A stretch of 8,684 bases of DNA. Source: Steroidobacteraceae bacterium. Its GTDB lineage: Bacteria; Pseudomonadota; Gammaproteobacteria; Steroidobacterales; Steroidobacteraceae. The translations under genes were made by a program, and so were the position numbers. The stretch spans positions 1-8,684 of the forward strand of contig JAJTCR010000247.1 in the NCBI GenBank assembly GCA_021325695.1, given 5' to 3'. Positions 1-6,145 of this stretch are shown here, piece after piece. The notes beneath the pieces are model-generated. The model saw only the letters and a program-made list of their open reading frames with translations, was not told where the DNA came from and searched no databases. Positions within the stretch are counted from its first letter, which is position 1, and each line of letters begins with the position of its first letter.

Positions 1-1284
1 GTTGCGATCGCGCTGCGCAACCGCTGGCGGCGCATGCAGGTCGGCGAGCCGCTGCGCGCGGAGATCACGCCGAAGAACATCCTGATGATCGGCCCGACCG
101 GCGTCGGCAAGACCGAGATCGCGCGACGTCTCGCGCGTCTCGCGAACGCCCCGTTCATCAAGGTCGAGGCGACGAAGTTCACCGAGGTCGGTTACGTCGG
201 TCGCGAGGTCGACTCGATCATCAAGGACCTCGTCGACATCGCGGTCAAGATGACGCGCGAGCAGCAGGTGGAAAAGGTCCGCCACCGTGCGATGGACGCG
301 GCCGAGGAGCGCATCCTCGACGAGCTGCTGCCGCGGCCGCGCTCGACCGACCCGACGCTCGGCTTCGGCTTGCGGACCGAGGAACCTGCCCCGCCGCCGA
401 AGGACAACGATACGCGGCAGCGGTTTCGAAAGATGCTGCGCGAAGGCCAGCTCGACGACCGCGAGGTCGAGATCGAGTTGCGCGCGGTCCCGCCGAGCGT
501 CGAGATCATGGCCCCGCCCGGCATGGAGGAACTGACGCAGCAGCTGCAGGGCATGTTCTCGAGCCTCGGCGGCGCGCGCACCCGATCGCGCCGGCTCAAG
601 GTCAAGGAAGCGTTCAAGCTGTTGACCGAGGAAGAGGCCGCGAAGCTCGTCAACGAGGAGGAGCTCAAGTCGCAGGCGCTGCTCAACGCCGAGCAGAACG
701 GCATCGTCTTCCTGGACGAAATCGACAAGATCGCGCGCCAGCAGGGCTCCGTGTCCGGCGTCGACGTCTCGCGCGAAGGGGTCCAGCGCGACCTTCTGCC
801 GCTCGTCGAGGGCAGCACGGTCAACACCAAGTACGGCATGGTGAAGACGGACCACATCCTGTTCATCGCGTCGGGCGCGTTCCACATGTCGAAGCCGTCG
901 GACCTGATCCCGGAGCTGCAGGGACGGCTGCCGATCCGCGTCGAGCTCGAGGCGCTCAAGGTCGAGGACTTCGTGCGGATCCTGACGGAGCCCGACGCCT
1001 CGCTCTGCACCCAGTACGCGGCGCTGCTCGATACGGAGGGCGTGAAGCTCCGCTTCGACCCGGGCGGAGTGCGCCGCCTCGCCGAGGTGGCCTTCGACGT
1101 GAACCAGCGCACCGAGAACATCGGCGCACGCCGCCTGCACACCGTCATGGAACGGCTGCTGGAGTCGATCAGCTACGAGGCCTCGGACCGTTCCGGCACC
1201 GAGCTCGTCGTCGATCACGCGTACGTGGACGCGAGCCTCGGCGAGCTCGCCAAGGACGAGGACCTCGCGAGGTACATCCTGTGA
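1..1284 (+). CDS. hslU: HslU, ATPase subunit of the HslUV (ClpYQ) protease, 5'-truncated by window edge
   Basis: HslU is the AAA+ unfoldase that feeds substrates into the HslV peptidase chamber in the cytoplasm. The frame is open from base 1, and the first codons read VAIALRNRWRRMQ. This matches E. coli HslU from about residue 27, so roughly 26 N-terminal residues lie outside the window; the ATG at base 34 is internal. Visible marks are Walker A (GPTGVGKT, bases 91-114), the TKFTEVGYVGREVDS pore-loop region just after it, a charged I-domain insertion (about bases 300-620), Walker B (VFLDEID, bases 706-726), a sensor segment FIASGAFH, GRLPIRVEL with the arginine finger, and the C-terminal tail EDLARYIL, which in this family docks into HslV. 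All key residues are intact. hslV is expected just upstream but is not visible. The gene overlaps the next one by 4 bases, so the two are probably co-transcribed. Confidence 0.97.
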   Translation, partial: VAIALRNRWRRMQVGEPLRAEITPKNILMIGPTGVGKTEIARRLARLANAPFIKVEATKFTEVGYVGREVDSIIKDLVDIAVKMTREQQVEKVRHRAMDAAEERILDELLPRPRSTDPTLGFGLRTEEPAPPPKDNDTRQRFRKMLREGQLDDREVEIELRAVPPSVEIMAPPGMEELTQQLQGMFSSLGGARTRSRRLKVKEAFKLLTEEEAAKLVNEEELKSQALLNAEQNGIVFLDEIDKIARQQGSVSGVDVSREGVQRDLLPLVEGSTVNTKYGMVKTDHILFIASGAFHMSKPSDLIPELQGRLPIRVELEALKVEDFVRILTEPDASLCTQYAALLDTEGVKLRFDPGGVRRLAEVAFDVNQRTENIGARRLHTVMERLLESISYEASDRSGTELVVDHAYVDASLGELAKDEDLARYIL

Positions 1285-1691
1285 CGGCGACGGCGGGGGC
1301 GGCGTACTGGGCCGAGCGCAAACCGCTCGAGATCAAGCTGCGGCGGCAGTCGCGCGTGCTCGAGATCGCGTTCGACGACGGACAGCGGTTCGAGCTTTCG
1401 TTCGAATACCTGCGCGTGTACTCGCCGTCCGCGGAGGTCAAGGGCCACGGTCCCGGGCAGGAAACGCTGCAGCTCGGCAAGCACGACGTGCAGATCGTGT
1501 CGATCGACCGGGTCGGCAACTACGCCGTGCGGCTGGTCTTCGACGATGGTCACGATTCCGGACTGTACGCGTGGGGCTACCTGTACGAGCTCGGGGCGAC
1601 GTACCCGGACCGGTGGCAACACTACCTCGAGCGCGTGGCGAAGCTCGGGCTGCCGTACCCCACGCCCGTGCGCGGTAAACCGATCCGTTGA
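1281..1691 (+). CDS. DUF971 protein (gamma-butyrobetaine hydroxylase-like N-terminal domain)
   Basis: This 136-residue protein is essentially one DUF971 domain, the module found at the N-terminus of eukaryotic gamma-butyrobetaine hydroxylases. Here it stands alone, with no oxygenase domain, so hydroxylase activity is not expected. Visible family features are the LSFEYLRVYSPSAEVKGHG block (about residues 39-57), the VGNYAVRLVFDDGHDSGLYAW block (about 78-98) and a C-terminal YLYELG segment. It has no cysteines, membrane segment or signal peptide. The GTG start at 1281 overlaps the hslU stop (GTGA) and is preceded by GAGGT at 1269-1273, a well-placed ribosome site 7 bases upstream. Small DUF971 genes next to hslVU and ubi genes are common in Gammaproteobacteria; links to iron-sulfur cluster handling have been suggested for the family, but nothing here proves it. 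Family call is firm, function unknown. Confidence 0.9.
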   Translation: MTATAGAAYWAERKPLEIKLRRQSRVLEIAFDDGQRFELSFEYLRVYSPSAEVKGHGPGQETLQLGKHDVQIVSIDRVGNYAVRLVFDDGHDSGLYAWGYLYELGATYPDRWQHYLERVAKLGLPYPTPVRGKPIR

Positions 1692-1694
1692 CCG

Positions 1695-1754
1695 CGTCCG
1701 TTCACGCCACGGGACAGGACTGGTGAGGGCGGATCTGGTCTGAACGGACGTCCG
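1695..1754. repeat. 10-bp perfect inverted repeat plus overlapping 10-bp palindrome before ubiE
   Basis: CGTCCGTTCA at 1695-1704 is the exact reverse complement of TGAACGGACG at 1741-1750, with 36 bases between the arms. The right arm runs into a second perfect palindrome, CGGACGTCCG at 1745-1754. No T-run follows, so this is not a standard intrinsic terminator. It could form a long-loop RNA hairpin between the DUF971 gene and ubiE, or the palindrome could be a protein-binding site. Role not established. Confidence 0.5.
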
Positions 1755-1787
1755 CGGTTGCCGCAGCGGCGGTCCCTGCGAACCGCG

Positions 1788-1793
1788 TAGAAT
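1788..1793 (+). promoter_or_regulatory. Possible -10 element of a ubiE promoter
   Basis: TAGAAT differs from the TATAAT consensus at one base and lies in otherwise GC-rich DNA immediately before ubiE. No good -35 box lies 16-18 bases upstream; the nearest TTGCCG (1758-1763) is 24 bases away, too far for a normal spacer. If used, transcription would start around base 1800, giving an almost leaderless mRNA for the ATG at 1804. Weak call. Confidence 0.25.
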
Positions 1794-1803
1794 GGCCGTT
1801 CGC

Positions 1804-2592
1804 ATGAACGAGTCCACATCCCGCAAGACCGCCGGCACTCCGTCCGGCACCTCGTCGTCCGTCGACTTCGGTTACGAACAGGTTCCGGCGCACGAAAAGG
1901 CACGGCGCGTGCGCGAGGTGTTCGATTCCGTCGCCGACAAGTACGACATCATGAACGACCTGATGTCGGCCGGCGTGCATCGACTCTGGAAGCGCTACGC
2001 ACTCGGCCAGACCGGCCTGCGACCGGGCCACTGGGCCCTCGACGTCGCGGGCGGCACCGGCGACCTCGCCGCCGGCATGGCCGAACAGGTCGGTGACGCC
2101 GGGCTCGTCGTGCTGTCCGACATCAACGCGGCGATGCTCGAGGTGGGGCGCGACCGGCTGCTCGACCGCGGCCTGCTCCGCAACGTGCGTTTCTCCCTCG
2201 CGAACGCCGAGTGCCTGCCCTTTGCCGACGACACTTTCGACTGCGTCACGATCGGCTTCGGGCTCCGCAACGTGACCGACAAGGCCGCCGCGCTCGCATC
2301 GATGCGGCGGGTGCTCAAGCCGGGCGGGCGCGTGCTGATCCTCGAGTTCTCGAAGCCGACGTTCCCGGGGCTCAAGCCCGTCTACGATTTGTATTCGTTC
2401 AACGTGCTGCCGTGGCTCGGCGCGCGCATCGCGCGCGACGCCCAGAGCTACCAGTACCTCGCTGAGTCGATCCGTCGTTTCCCCGACCAGCAGACGCTGC
2501 TCGGACTGATGCGCGAGGCCGGTCTCGAGGACTGTCGCCACGAGAACCTGAGCGGTGGCATCGTTGCGCTGCACAGGGGATTCAAGTATTGA
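1804..2592 (+). CDS. ubiE: UbiE, ubiquinone/menaquinone C-methyltransferase
   Basis: UbiE is a SAM-dependent class I methyltransferase that C-methylates the benzoquinol ring in ubiquinone synthesis (and demethylmenaquinol where menaquinone is made). From ATG 1804 the protein has 262 residues; E. coli UbiE has 251, and the extra length is a Ser/Thr-rich N-terminus. Visible marks are the signature YDIMNDLMSAGVHRLWK (residues 47-63), SAM motif I LDVAGGTGDLA (79-89), the acidic SDIN after strand 2 (105-108), and the second signature FGLRNVTDK followed by the RVLKPGG loop (152-175). It ends in VALHRGFKY, close to the E. coli end. An in-frame ATG at 1792 would add four residues, but it lies inside the putative -10 box, and neither start has a clear Shine-Dalgarno sequence, so the start is uncertain. 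It overlaps ubiJ by 4 bases and is probably translationally coupled to it. Confidence 0.96.
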   Translation: MNESTSRKTAGTPSGTSSSVDFGYEQVPAHEKARRVREVFDSVADKYDIMNDLMSAGVHRLWKRYALGQTGLRPGHWALDVAGGTGDLAAGMAEQVGDAGLVVLSDINAAMLEVGRDRLLDRGLLRNVRFSLANAECLPFADDTFDCVTIGFGLRNVTDKAAALASMRRVLKPGGRVLILEFSKPTFPGLKPVYDLYSFNVLPWLGARIARDAQSYQYLAESIRRFPDQQTLLGLMREAGLEDCRHENLSGGIVALHRGFKY

Positions 2593-3223
2593 GCGCAAAC
2601 CCGCTCACTGCGCTGCTCGATCAGCTTGCGACGGTGCTGAACCGCAACGTCGCGCAGTCGCAGCGCACCTCGACGCTGGTGACGCAGCTCGAGGGGCGCG
2701 TGCTCGCGCTGGCGCTCGAGGGCACGCCCATCACGCTGTTCTTCAAGGTCAGCTCCGGCCGGGTCACCATCGACTCGCGCCACGAAGGCACGACCGACGC
2801 GCGCCTGGCCGGCACGCCGGCACGCCGCTCGGCCTGCTTTCGCGGGCCGGGGCCGGCGCGGCAGACCGCCTGCGCAGTGCCGGCAGCCGGATCGAGGGCG
2901 ACGCCGAGGTCGCACAGCGGTTCCAGAACCTGCTGCAGCAGGCGCAGCCGGACTTCGAGGAAGAACTGTCGCGCGTGATCGGCGACGTCGCCGCGCACCA
3001 GGTCGCGAACGTCGCGCGCGGTTTCCTGGCCTGGGGCCGCAAGGCTGCCGACGCGTTCTCCCAGAACGTGGCCGAGTACCTGCAGGAGGAAGGCCGCGAC
3101 GTGCCGACGCGCACCGAGCTCGAGGAGTTCCTCGAGTCGGTCGATCACCTGCGCGAGGCCACCGACCGGCTCGAGGCACGCCTGGCGCGGCTCGAGTCGC
3201 GACGCCCCTCAGCCACGAAATAG
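2589..3223 (+). pseudogene. ubiJ: UbiJ, SCP2-domain ubiquinone biosynthesis accessory factor, frameshifted by an 8-bp duplication
   Basis: UbiJ carries an SCP2 lipid-binding domain and acts as a scaffold, with UbiK, for the soluble ubiquinone-biosynthesis complex. The gene begins with TTG at 2589, overlapping the ubiE stop (TTGA), after a good ribosome site AGGGGA at 2575-2580. The first frame reads an N-terminal SCP2 segment as far as DARLAGTP. The sequence then carries GGCACGCC twice in tandem (2811-2818 and 2819-2826). Beyond this, homology continues only in another frame: GLLSRAGAG, RIEGDAEVAQRFQNLL, then the helical tail with NVAEYLQEE and LEEFLESVDHLREATDRLEA, ending at 3223. Removing one 8-bp copy joins the halves into a 208-residue protein, close to E. 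coli UbiJ (201). As written, the first frame would end in unrelated Arg/Ser-rich sequence at 2978. This is either a recent slippage mutation or a sequence error. Confidence 0.9.
2808..2827. repeat. 8-bp tandem duplication inside ubiJ
   Basis: The unit GGCACGCC occurs at 2811-2818 and again at 2819-2826. The period-8 match extends three bases to the left and one to the right, giving 20 bases or 2.5 copies. Both copies can be read as Gly-Thr-Pro, the first in the upstream ubiJ frame and the second in the downstream frame. The duplication is therefore the exact point where the frame is lost. Confidence 0.95.
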
Positions 3224-3249
3224 CACATGCGCGACGCGCCCGTCGTTCC

Positions 3250-3273
3250 CTAGTCACTGATCACTAGTCACTT
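3250..3273 (+). repeat. Degenerate 7-bp tandem repeats directly before ubiB
   Basis: Three consecutive heptads occupy 3250-3270: CTAGTCA twice, with CTGATCA between them, and then a partial CTT. The unit resembles the CTAGACA and CTAGCCA heptads on the far side of ubiB (4976-5006). The ubiB ATG follows after only five further bases, all C or ending in C, so the repeat occupies the place where a ribosome site and leader would normally lie. Confidence 0.85.
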
Positions 3274-3278
3274 CCCCC

Positions 3279-4913
3279 ATGCGCTTCCGCGTCGCGACCC
3301 GGCTCCTCGACATCCAGCGCGTGCTCGTGCGGCACGGCCTCGACGAGTTCATCCTCGCGACGCATTTGTTCCGCCCATTGAGGTTCGCGTTCTACCTGTC
3401 GCCCGCAACCTGGTTCGAGCGCAAGAAGGGCGGCCCACGCGCCGAGCGGATCCGGCTCGCGCTCGAGGAACTCGGTCCGATCTTCGTGAAGTTCGGCCAG
3501 GCGCTGTCGACCCGGCGCGACCTGCTGCCGCCCGACATCGCGGACGAGCTCGCGAAACTGCAGGACCGCGTGCCCCCGTTCCCGAGCGCTGACGCAAAGG
3601 CGATCGTCGCACGCGCCTACGGCCAGCCGGCCGAGGAGGTCTTCGAGCGGTTCGACGACGTGCCACTTGCCGCCGCGTCGATCGCGCAGGTGCACACCGC
3701 CCGGCTGCGGTCGGGAGAGGAGGTCGTCGTCAAGGTCGTCCGACCGCACGTACGCGAAAGGATCGAACGCGACCTGGAAGTCATGTACGTGCTCGCGCAG
3801 CTCGCGCGGGACTATTCGAAGGAAGGCCATCGGCTGCGCCCGCTCGAGGTCGTGGCCGAGTACGAACGCACGATCATCGACGAGCTGGACCTGATGCGCG
3901 AGGCGGCGAATGCGGCGCAGCTGAAGCGCAATTTCACGGGGTCGAACCTGCTCTACGTGCCGCAGGTGCACTGGGATTACTGCCGGCCGGACGTGATGGT
4001 CATGGAGCGCATCCACGGCGTGCTCGTCAACGACATGGATGAACTGCACCGGCGCAACGTCAACATCCGCGTACTGGCGGAGAACGGTGTCGAGATCTTC
4101 TTCACGCAGGTGTTCCGGCACAACTTCTTCCACGCCGACATGCACCCTGGCAACATCTTCGTGCAGGTGCAGGACCCGGAACGCCCGGTCTATGCCGCGG
4201 TCGACTTCGGCATCGTCGGTACGCTCGACGCGCGCGACCAGCATTACCTGGCCGAGAACTTCCTGGCGTTTTTCGACCGCGACTACAACCGCGTGGCGCG
4301 ACTGCACGTCGACTCCGGCTGGGTCCCACCCGAGACCCGGGTCGACGAACTGGAAGGCGCCGTGCGCACGGTCTGCGAACCGATCTTCAACAAGCCGCTC
4401 GAGGAGATCTCGTTCGCGACGGTGCTGATGCGCCTGTTCGAGATTGCACGTCGGTTCGACATGCGCATCCAGCCGCAATTGCTGCTGCTGCAGAAGACCA
4501 TGCTGCAGATCGAGGGGCTCGGCCGCCAGCTCTATCCCCAGCTCGACCTGTGGAAGACCGCGCAGCCGATCCTGCAGGACTGGGCGTCCGAGCGTTTCAG
4601 CGGCCGCAGCTTCGCCGAGCAGTTCCGGCGCCAGTTGCCGGACATCAACGAGGCGGTGCGCACGCTGCCGCAGTTGCTGCAGCAGTTCATCCAGAAAGCC
4701 GGCGAAGGCACGCTGCGGATCCGGATGGACCAGACGCCCTACGAGGATCTGCGTCGCGAGATTCGCGAGAGCGCCCGCCGTCGCGACCAGACCATCATCG
4801 GCGCGGCCGTGCTGCTGGCCGGCATCGTGTGGCTGGCGCTGCGCGTCGACTGGCTGCCCGGACTGGCGCTGACTGCGGCGGGGCTGCTGACGGTCCTGCT
4901 GGCGCGCCGCTGA
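3279..4913 (+). CDS. ubiB: UbiB, ABC1/ADCK-family atypical kinase of ubiquinone biosynthesis
   Basis: UbiB is an ADCK/COQ8-like protein with a protein-kinase-like fold. In this family it acts as a membrane-anchored ATPase that helps handle lipid precursors of ubiquinone. The 544 residues match E. coli UbiB (546) in length and closely in sequence. Visible motifs are the family-specific KFGQ (71-74) in LGPIFVKFGQALSTRRDL, the alanine-rich nucleotide loop AAASIAQVHTA (131-141), the catalytic lysine in VVVKVVRP (K152), DELDLMRE (201-208), FFHADMHPGNIF (283-294) in the catalytic loop, and DFG in AVDFGIVG (309-311). The C-terminus has two hydrophobic segments, about 506-520 and 525-541, the expected inner-membrane anchor. 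No Shine-Dalgarno sequence precedes ATG 3279; instead there is a heptad repeat and a C-rich run. The start is supported because the N-terminus aligns with family members. Last gene of the ubi block. Confidence 0.97.
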   Translation: MRFRVATRLLDIQRVLVRHGLDEFILATHLFRPLRFAFYLSPATWFERKKGGPRAERIRLALEELGPIFVKFGQALSTRRDLLPPDIADELAKLQDRVPPFPSADAKAIVARAYGQPAEEVFERFDDVPLAAASIAQVHTARLRSGEEVVVKVVRPHVRERIERDLEVMYVLAQLARDYSKEGHRLRPLEVVAEYERTIIDELDLMREAANAAQLKRNFTGSNLLYVPQVHWDYCRPDVMVMERIHGVLVNDMDELHRRNVNIRVLAENGVEIFFTQVFRHNFFHADMHPGNIFVQVQDPERPVYAAVDFGIVGTLDARDQHYLAENFLAFFDRDYNRVARLHVDSGWVPPETRVDELEGAVRTVCEPIFNKPLEEISFATVLMRLFEIARRFDMRIQPQLLLLQKTMLQIEGLGRQLYPQLDLWKTAQPILQDWASERFSGRSFAEQFRRQLPDINEAVRTLPQLLQQFIQKAGEGTLRIRMDQTPYEDLRREIRESARRRDQTIIGAAVLLAGIVWLALRVDWLPGLALTAAGLLTVLLARR

Positions 4914-4916
4914 CGC

Positions 4917-5006
4917 CAGTGGCTGGTGGCCAGTGGCTGGTGGCTAGTAAAACGACAGCGCCGCAGGCGCTCTGACTAACCGCTAGCCACTAGACACTAG
5001 ACACTT
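4917..5006. repeat. Two opposing arms of degenerate 7-bp repeats between ubiB and the hotdog gene
   Basis: The left arm (4917-4951) has four heptads of the form YRGTGGC, arranged as an exact 14-bp unit CAGTGGCTGGTGGC repeated at 4917-4930 and 4931-4944, then TAGTAAA. The right arm (4976-5006) reads CTAACCG, CTAGCCA, CTAGACA, CTAGACA and a partial CTT. The left arm reversed resembles the right arm (units GCCACTA-like), so the element is roughly palindromic around a short hairpin at 4957-4971. The right arm shares its orientation and its closing CTT with the repeat before ubiB. The right arm extends into the 3' end of the neighbouring minus-strand gene. Confidence 0.8.
4949..4971 (-). terminator. 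Possible weak intrinsic terminator for the minus-strand operon
   Basis: AGCGCC (4957-4962) and GGCGCT (4966-4971) form a perfect 6-bp GC-rich stem with a 3-base loop. Read on the minus strand, the stem is followed by GTCG and then TTTT (complement of 4949-4952), about 20 bases after the stop of the hotdog gene. The T-run is short and separated from the stem, so efficiency is doubtful. On the plus strand no T-run follows, so it does not obviously terminate ubiB. Confidence 0.4.
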
Positions 5007-5733
5007 TCTTCTCCACTTCCACCCACGTCGCCTTCGCGCGCGCGCAGAGTTCTCCGTCCTCGTCGAAGATCGCGGTGCCGGAGTAGTGCTTGCGGCCGTC
5101 GACGCCGATCGCCCAGCCGATCACCGTGCAGGCTTCGCCCACGTGCACTCGCCGGTCGACGTGCGCCTGCATCTCGCCGAGCAGCATCATGCGCGGACGG
5201 TCCTCGACGAGCGCGAAATAACCGGGGCAGTCGAGCGCGGCCCAATGGAACTCGACCGCAACCTTGCCGTCGCCGCCGTCGAGGTCGTCGGCGGGCAACC
5301 ATGGCGCCGCGACGATGCCGGAATCGAGCATGCCGGGGAAGATCCGCAACCCGTCGCCGCGCCGACGGTGCGGACCGCAGACGAAGCAGTCGGGGAACGT
5401 GTGCGTCTTGAACCCAGCGTAATGCTGTGACGCCCAAACGGCCTGGACGTATGGCGGTGCGGCAGGCACCTCGAGCTGCAGTTGCGACGGCACGGCCGAG
5501 GCGACCGGGCGTTCGCCGTCGCGCAGGACGTACCCGCCGTCGCGCTCGCCCGGCGCGACCGCGAGCGGCCGATCGAGCGGTGGGGGCGCGAGCAACCGCA
5601 CGCGCAGGGCCTCGCCCGCCGCGACGGCAAACGCGCCGCAAACGTAGCCGCCGTTGCCCGAGTCGGACGGGCCGTTGTAGCGGCGCGCGATCGTCAACGT
5701 CGTCGGGCCGTTGCCGCCGTTCGTCGTCGTCAT
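4990..5733 (-). CDS. Hotdog-fold, thioesterase-like protein with a CxxCG motif
   Basis: The 247-residue soluble protein has no signal peptide or membrane segment. It looks like a double hotdog-type protein. The N-terminal half has GPSDSGNGGYVCGAFA (21-36), a pattern of acyl-CoA thioesterase-like substrate tunnels. The middle has FPDCFVCGPHRRRGDGLRIFPG (113-134) with a CxxC pair. The C-terminal half has ALDCPGYFAL (166-175), GEMQAHVDRRVHVGE (186-200) and RKHYSGTAIFDEDGELCARAKATWVEV (214-240), typical of a PaaI-like second half. A hydrolase acting on an acyl-CoA is the likely role, but no substrate can be named; I assign the fold from motif memory. ATG 5733 overlaps the stop of the DUF2007 gene (ATGA) and is preceded by GGGGAC, so the two genes form an operon. 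The final residues VSSV and the stop codon are read from the heptad repeat. Confidence 0.75.
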   Translation of the reverse strand: MTTTNGGNGPTTLTIARRYNGPSDSGNGGYVCGAFAVAAGEALRVRLLAPPPLDRPLAVAPGERDGGYVLRDGERPVASAVPSQLQLEVPAAPPYVQAVWASQHYAGFKTHTFPDCFVCGPHRRRGDGLRIFPGMLDSGIVAAPWLPADDLDGGDGKVAVEFHWAALDCPGYFALVEDRPRMMLLGEMQAHVDRRVHVGEACTVIGWAIGVDGRKHYSGTAIFDEDGELCARAKATWVEVEKKVSSV

Positions 5734-6065
5734 GGGCCGTCCCCGGCCGACGCCCCGGCGGGATCGTCCGCGCAGCGCCAGCAGCTGTCGAACTGGCCCT
5801 CGACGAGTTCACCGCAACGCTCGCAGCGCCAGTCCGGGCCGCACGGCAGCTCTGCTCGACGGGTGGCGTCGATCAGACCCCGCGCGAGCAGCGCGTCGCC
5901 GTTGCGGACGACCCAGAGCTCCGGCCAGCACTCGATGAACGGAATCTCGCCGATGGCGCCGGCGAGGCCTTCGTTGCGCACGAAGCAGCGAATCCCGGCG
6001 CCCTCGAGCACGTTGCGCAGGTGCGCGACTTCGAACAGTGACTCGGCGGTGTGAACCTTGCGCAC
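5730..6065 (-). CDS. DUF2007 domain protein with C-terminal zinc ribbon
   Basis: From GTG 6065 this is a 111-residue protein. Its N-terminal part, VRKVHTAESLFEVAHLRNVLEGAGIR followed by VRNEGLAGAIGEIPF and WPELWVV, is the DUF2007 pattern, a small alpha-beta fold annotated as a putative prokaryotic signal-transducing domain without proven function. The C-terminus carries CERC and CWRC about 14 residues apart (in DWRCERCGELVEGQFDSCWRC), a four-cysteine zinc ribbon. An upstream ATG at 6155 would add 30 Arg-rich residues, but that part does not resemble the family, and AGGA lies 7 bases before the GTG, so GTG 6065 is preferred. It is the first gene of a two-gene unit with the hotdog gene, overlapping it by 4 bases. 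Proteins of this kind may bind protein or nucleotide partners; nothing here identifies one. Confidence 0.87.
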   Translation of the reverse strand: MRKVHTAESLFEVAHLRNVLEGAGIRCFVRNEGLAGAIGEIPFIECWPELWVVRNGDALLARGLIDATRRAELPCGPDWRCERCGELVEGQFDSCWRCADDPAGASAGDGP

Positions 6066-6145
6066 GCTTGCGTCCTGGTGCTGGGTGACCCGTGGTTGCG
6101 GCCGGGTCCTTTTCGCCGCGCAACGCGTCCGGCTAGCATGGCGGA
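6066..6145. promoter_or_regulatory. Divergent intergenic region between the DUF2007 and SDR genes
   Basis: These 80 bases must carry the start signals of both divergent units. On the plus strand, TAGCAT (6134-6139) with TTTTCG 18 bases upstream (6110-6115) is a poor promoter candidate ending 6 bases before the SDR ATG. On the minus strand, AGGA before the GTG of the DUF2007 gene is a credible ribosome site. No operator-like palindrome stands out. Confidence 0.3.

Noticed and set aside
192..1148. Long open frame (318 codons) antisense to hslU
   Set aside because: Translation is Ser/Arg-rich low-complexity sequence with no recognisable domain; it is the mirror of strong GC-rich codon bias in the real hslU gene.
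1702..2598. Open frame of 298 codons antisense to ubiE and the gap before it
   Set aside because: No domain resemblance; fully explained as a shadow of ubiE on the other strand.
2811..2826. Programmed ribosomal frameshifting in ubiJ
   Set aside because: There is no slippery heptamer of the usual A/T-rich type, and the frame change is fully explained by an exact 8-bp duplication.
3264..4478. Long open frame (404 codons) antisense to ubiB
   Set aside because: The His/Arg/Asp/Val-rich translation is typical of the complement of a high-GC gene, and the opposite strand encodes complete UbiB with all motifs.
4957..4971. Intrinsic terminator for ubiB on the plus strand
   Set aside because: The hairpin is followed by CTGACTAACC on the plus strand, with no T-run.
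4917..5006. CRISPR array or mobile-element end
   Set aside because: Units are only 7 bp and directly adjacent with no spacers, no transposase gene is present, and no target-site duplication is evident.
5427..6054. Plus-strand open frames across the hotdog and DUF2007 genes
   Set aside because: Arg-rich low-complexity translations without a domain; both minus-strand genes have clear family motifs and a coupled ATGA junction.
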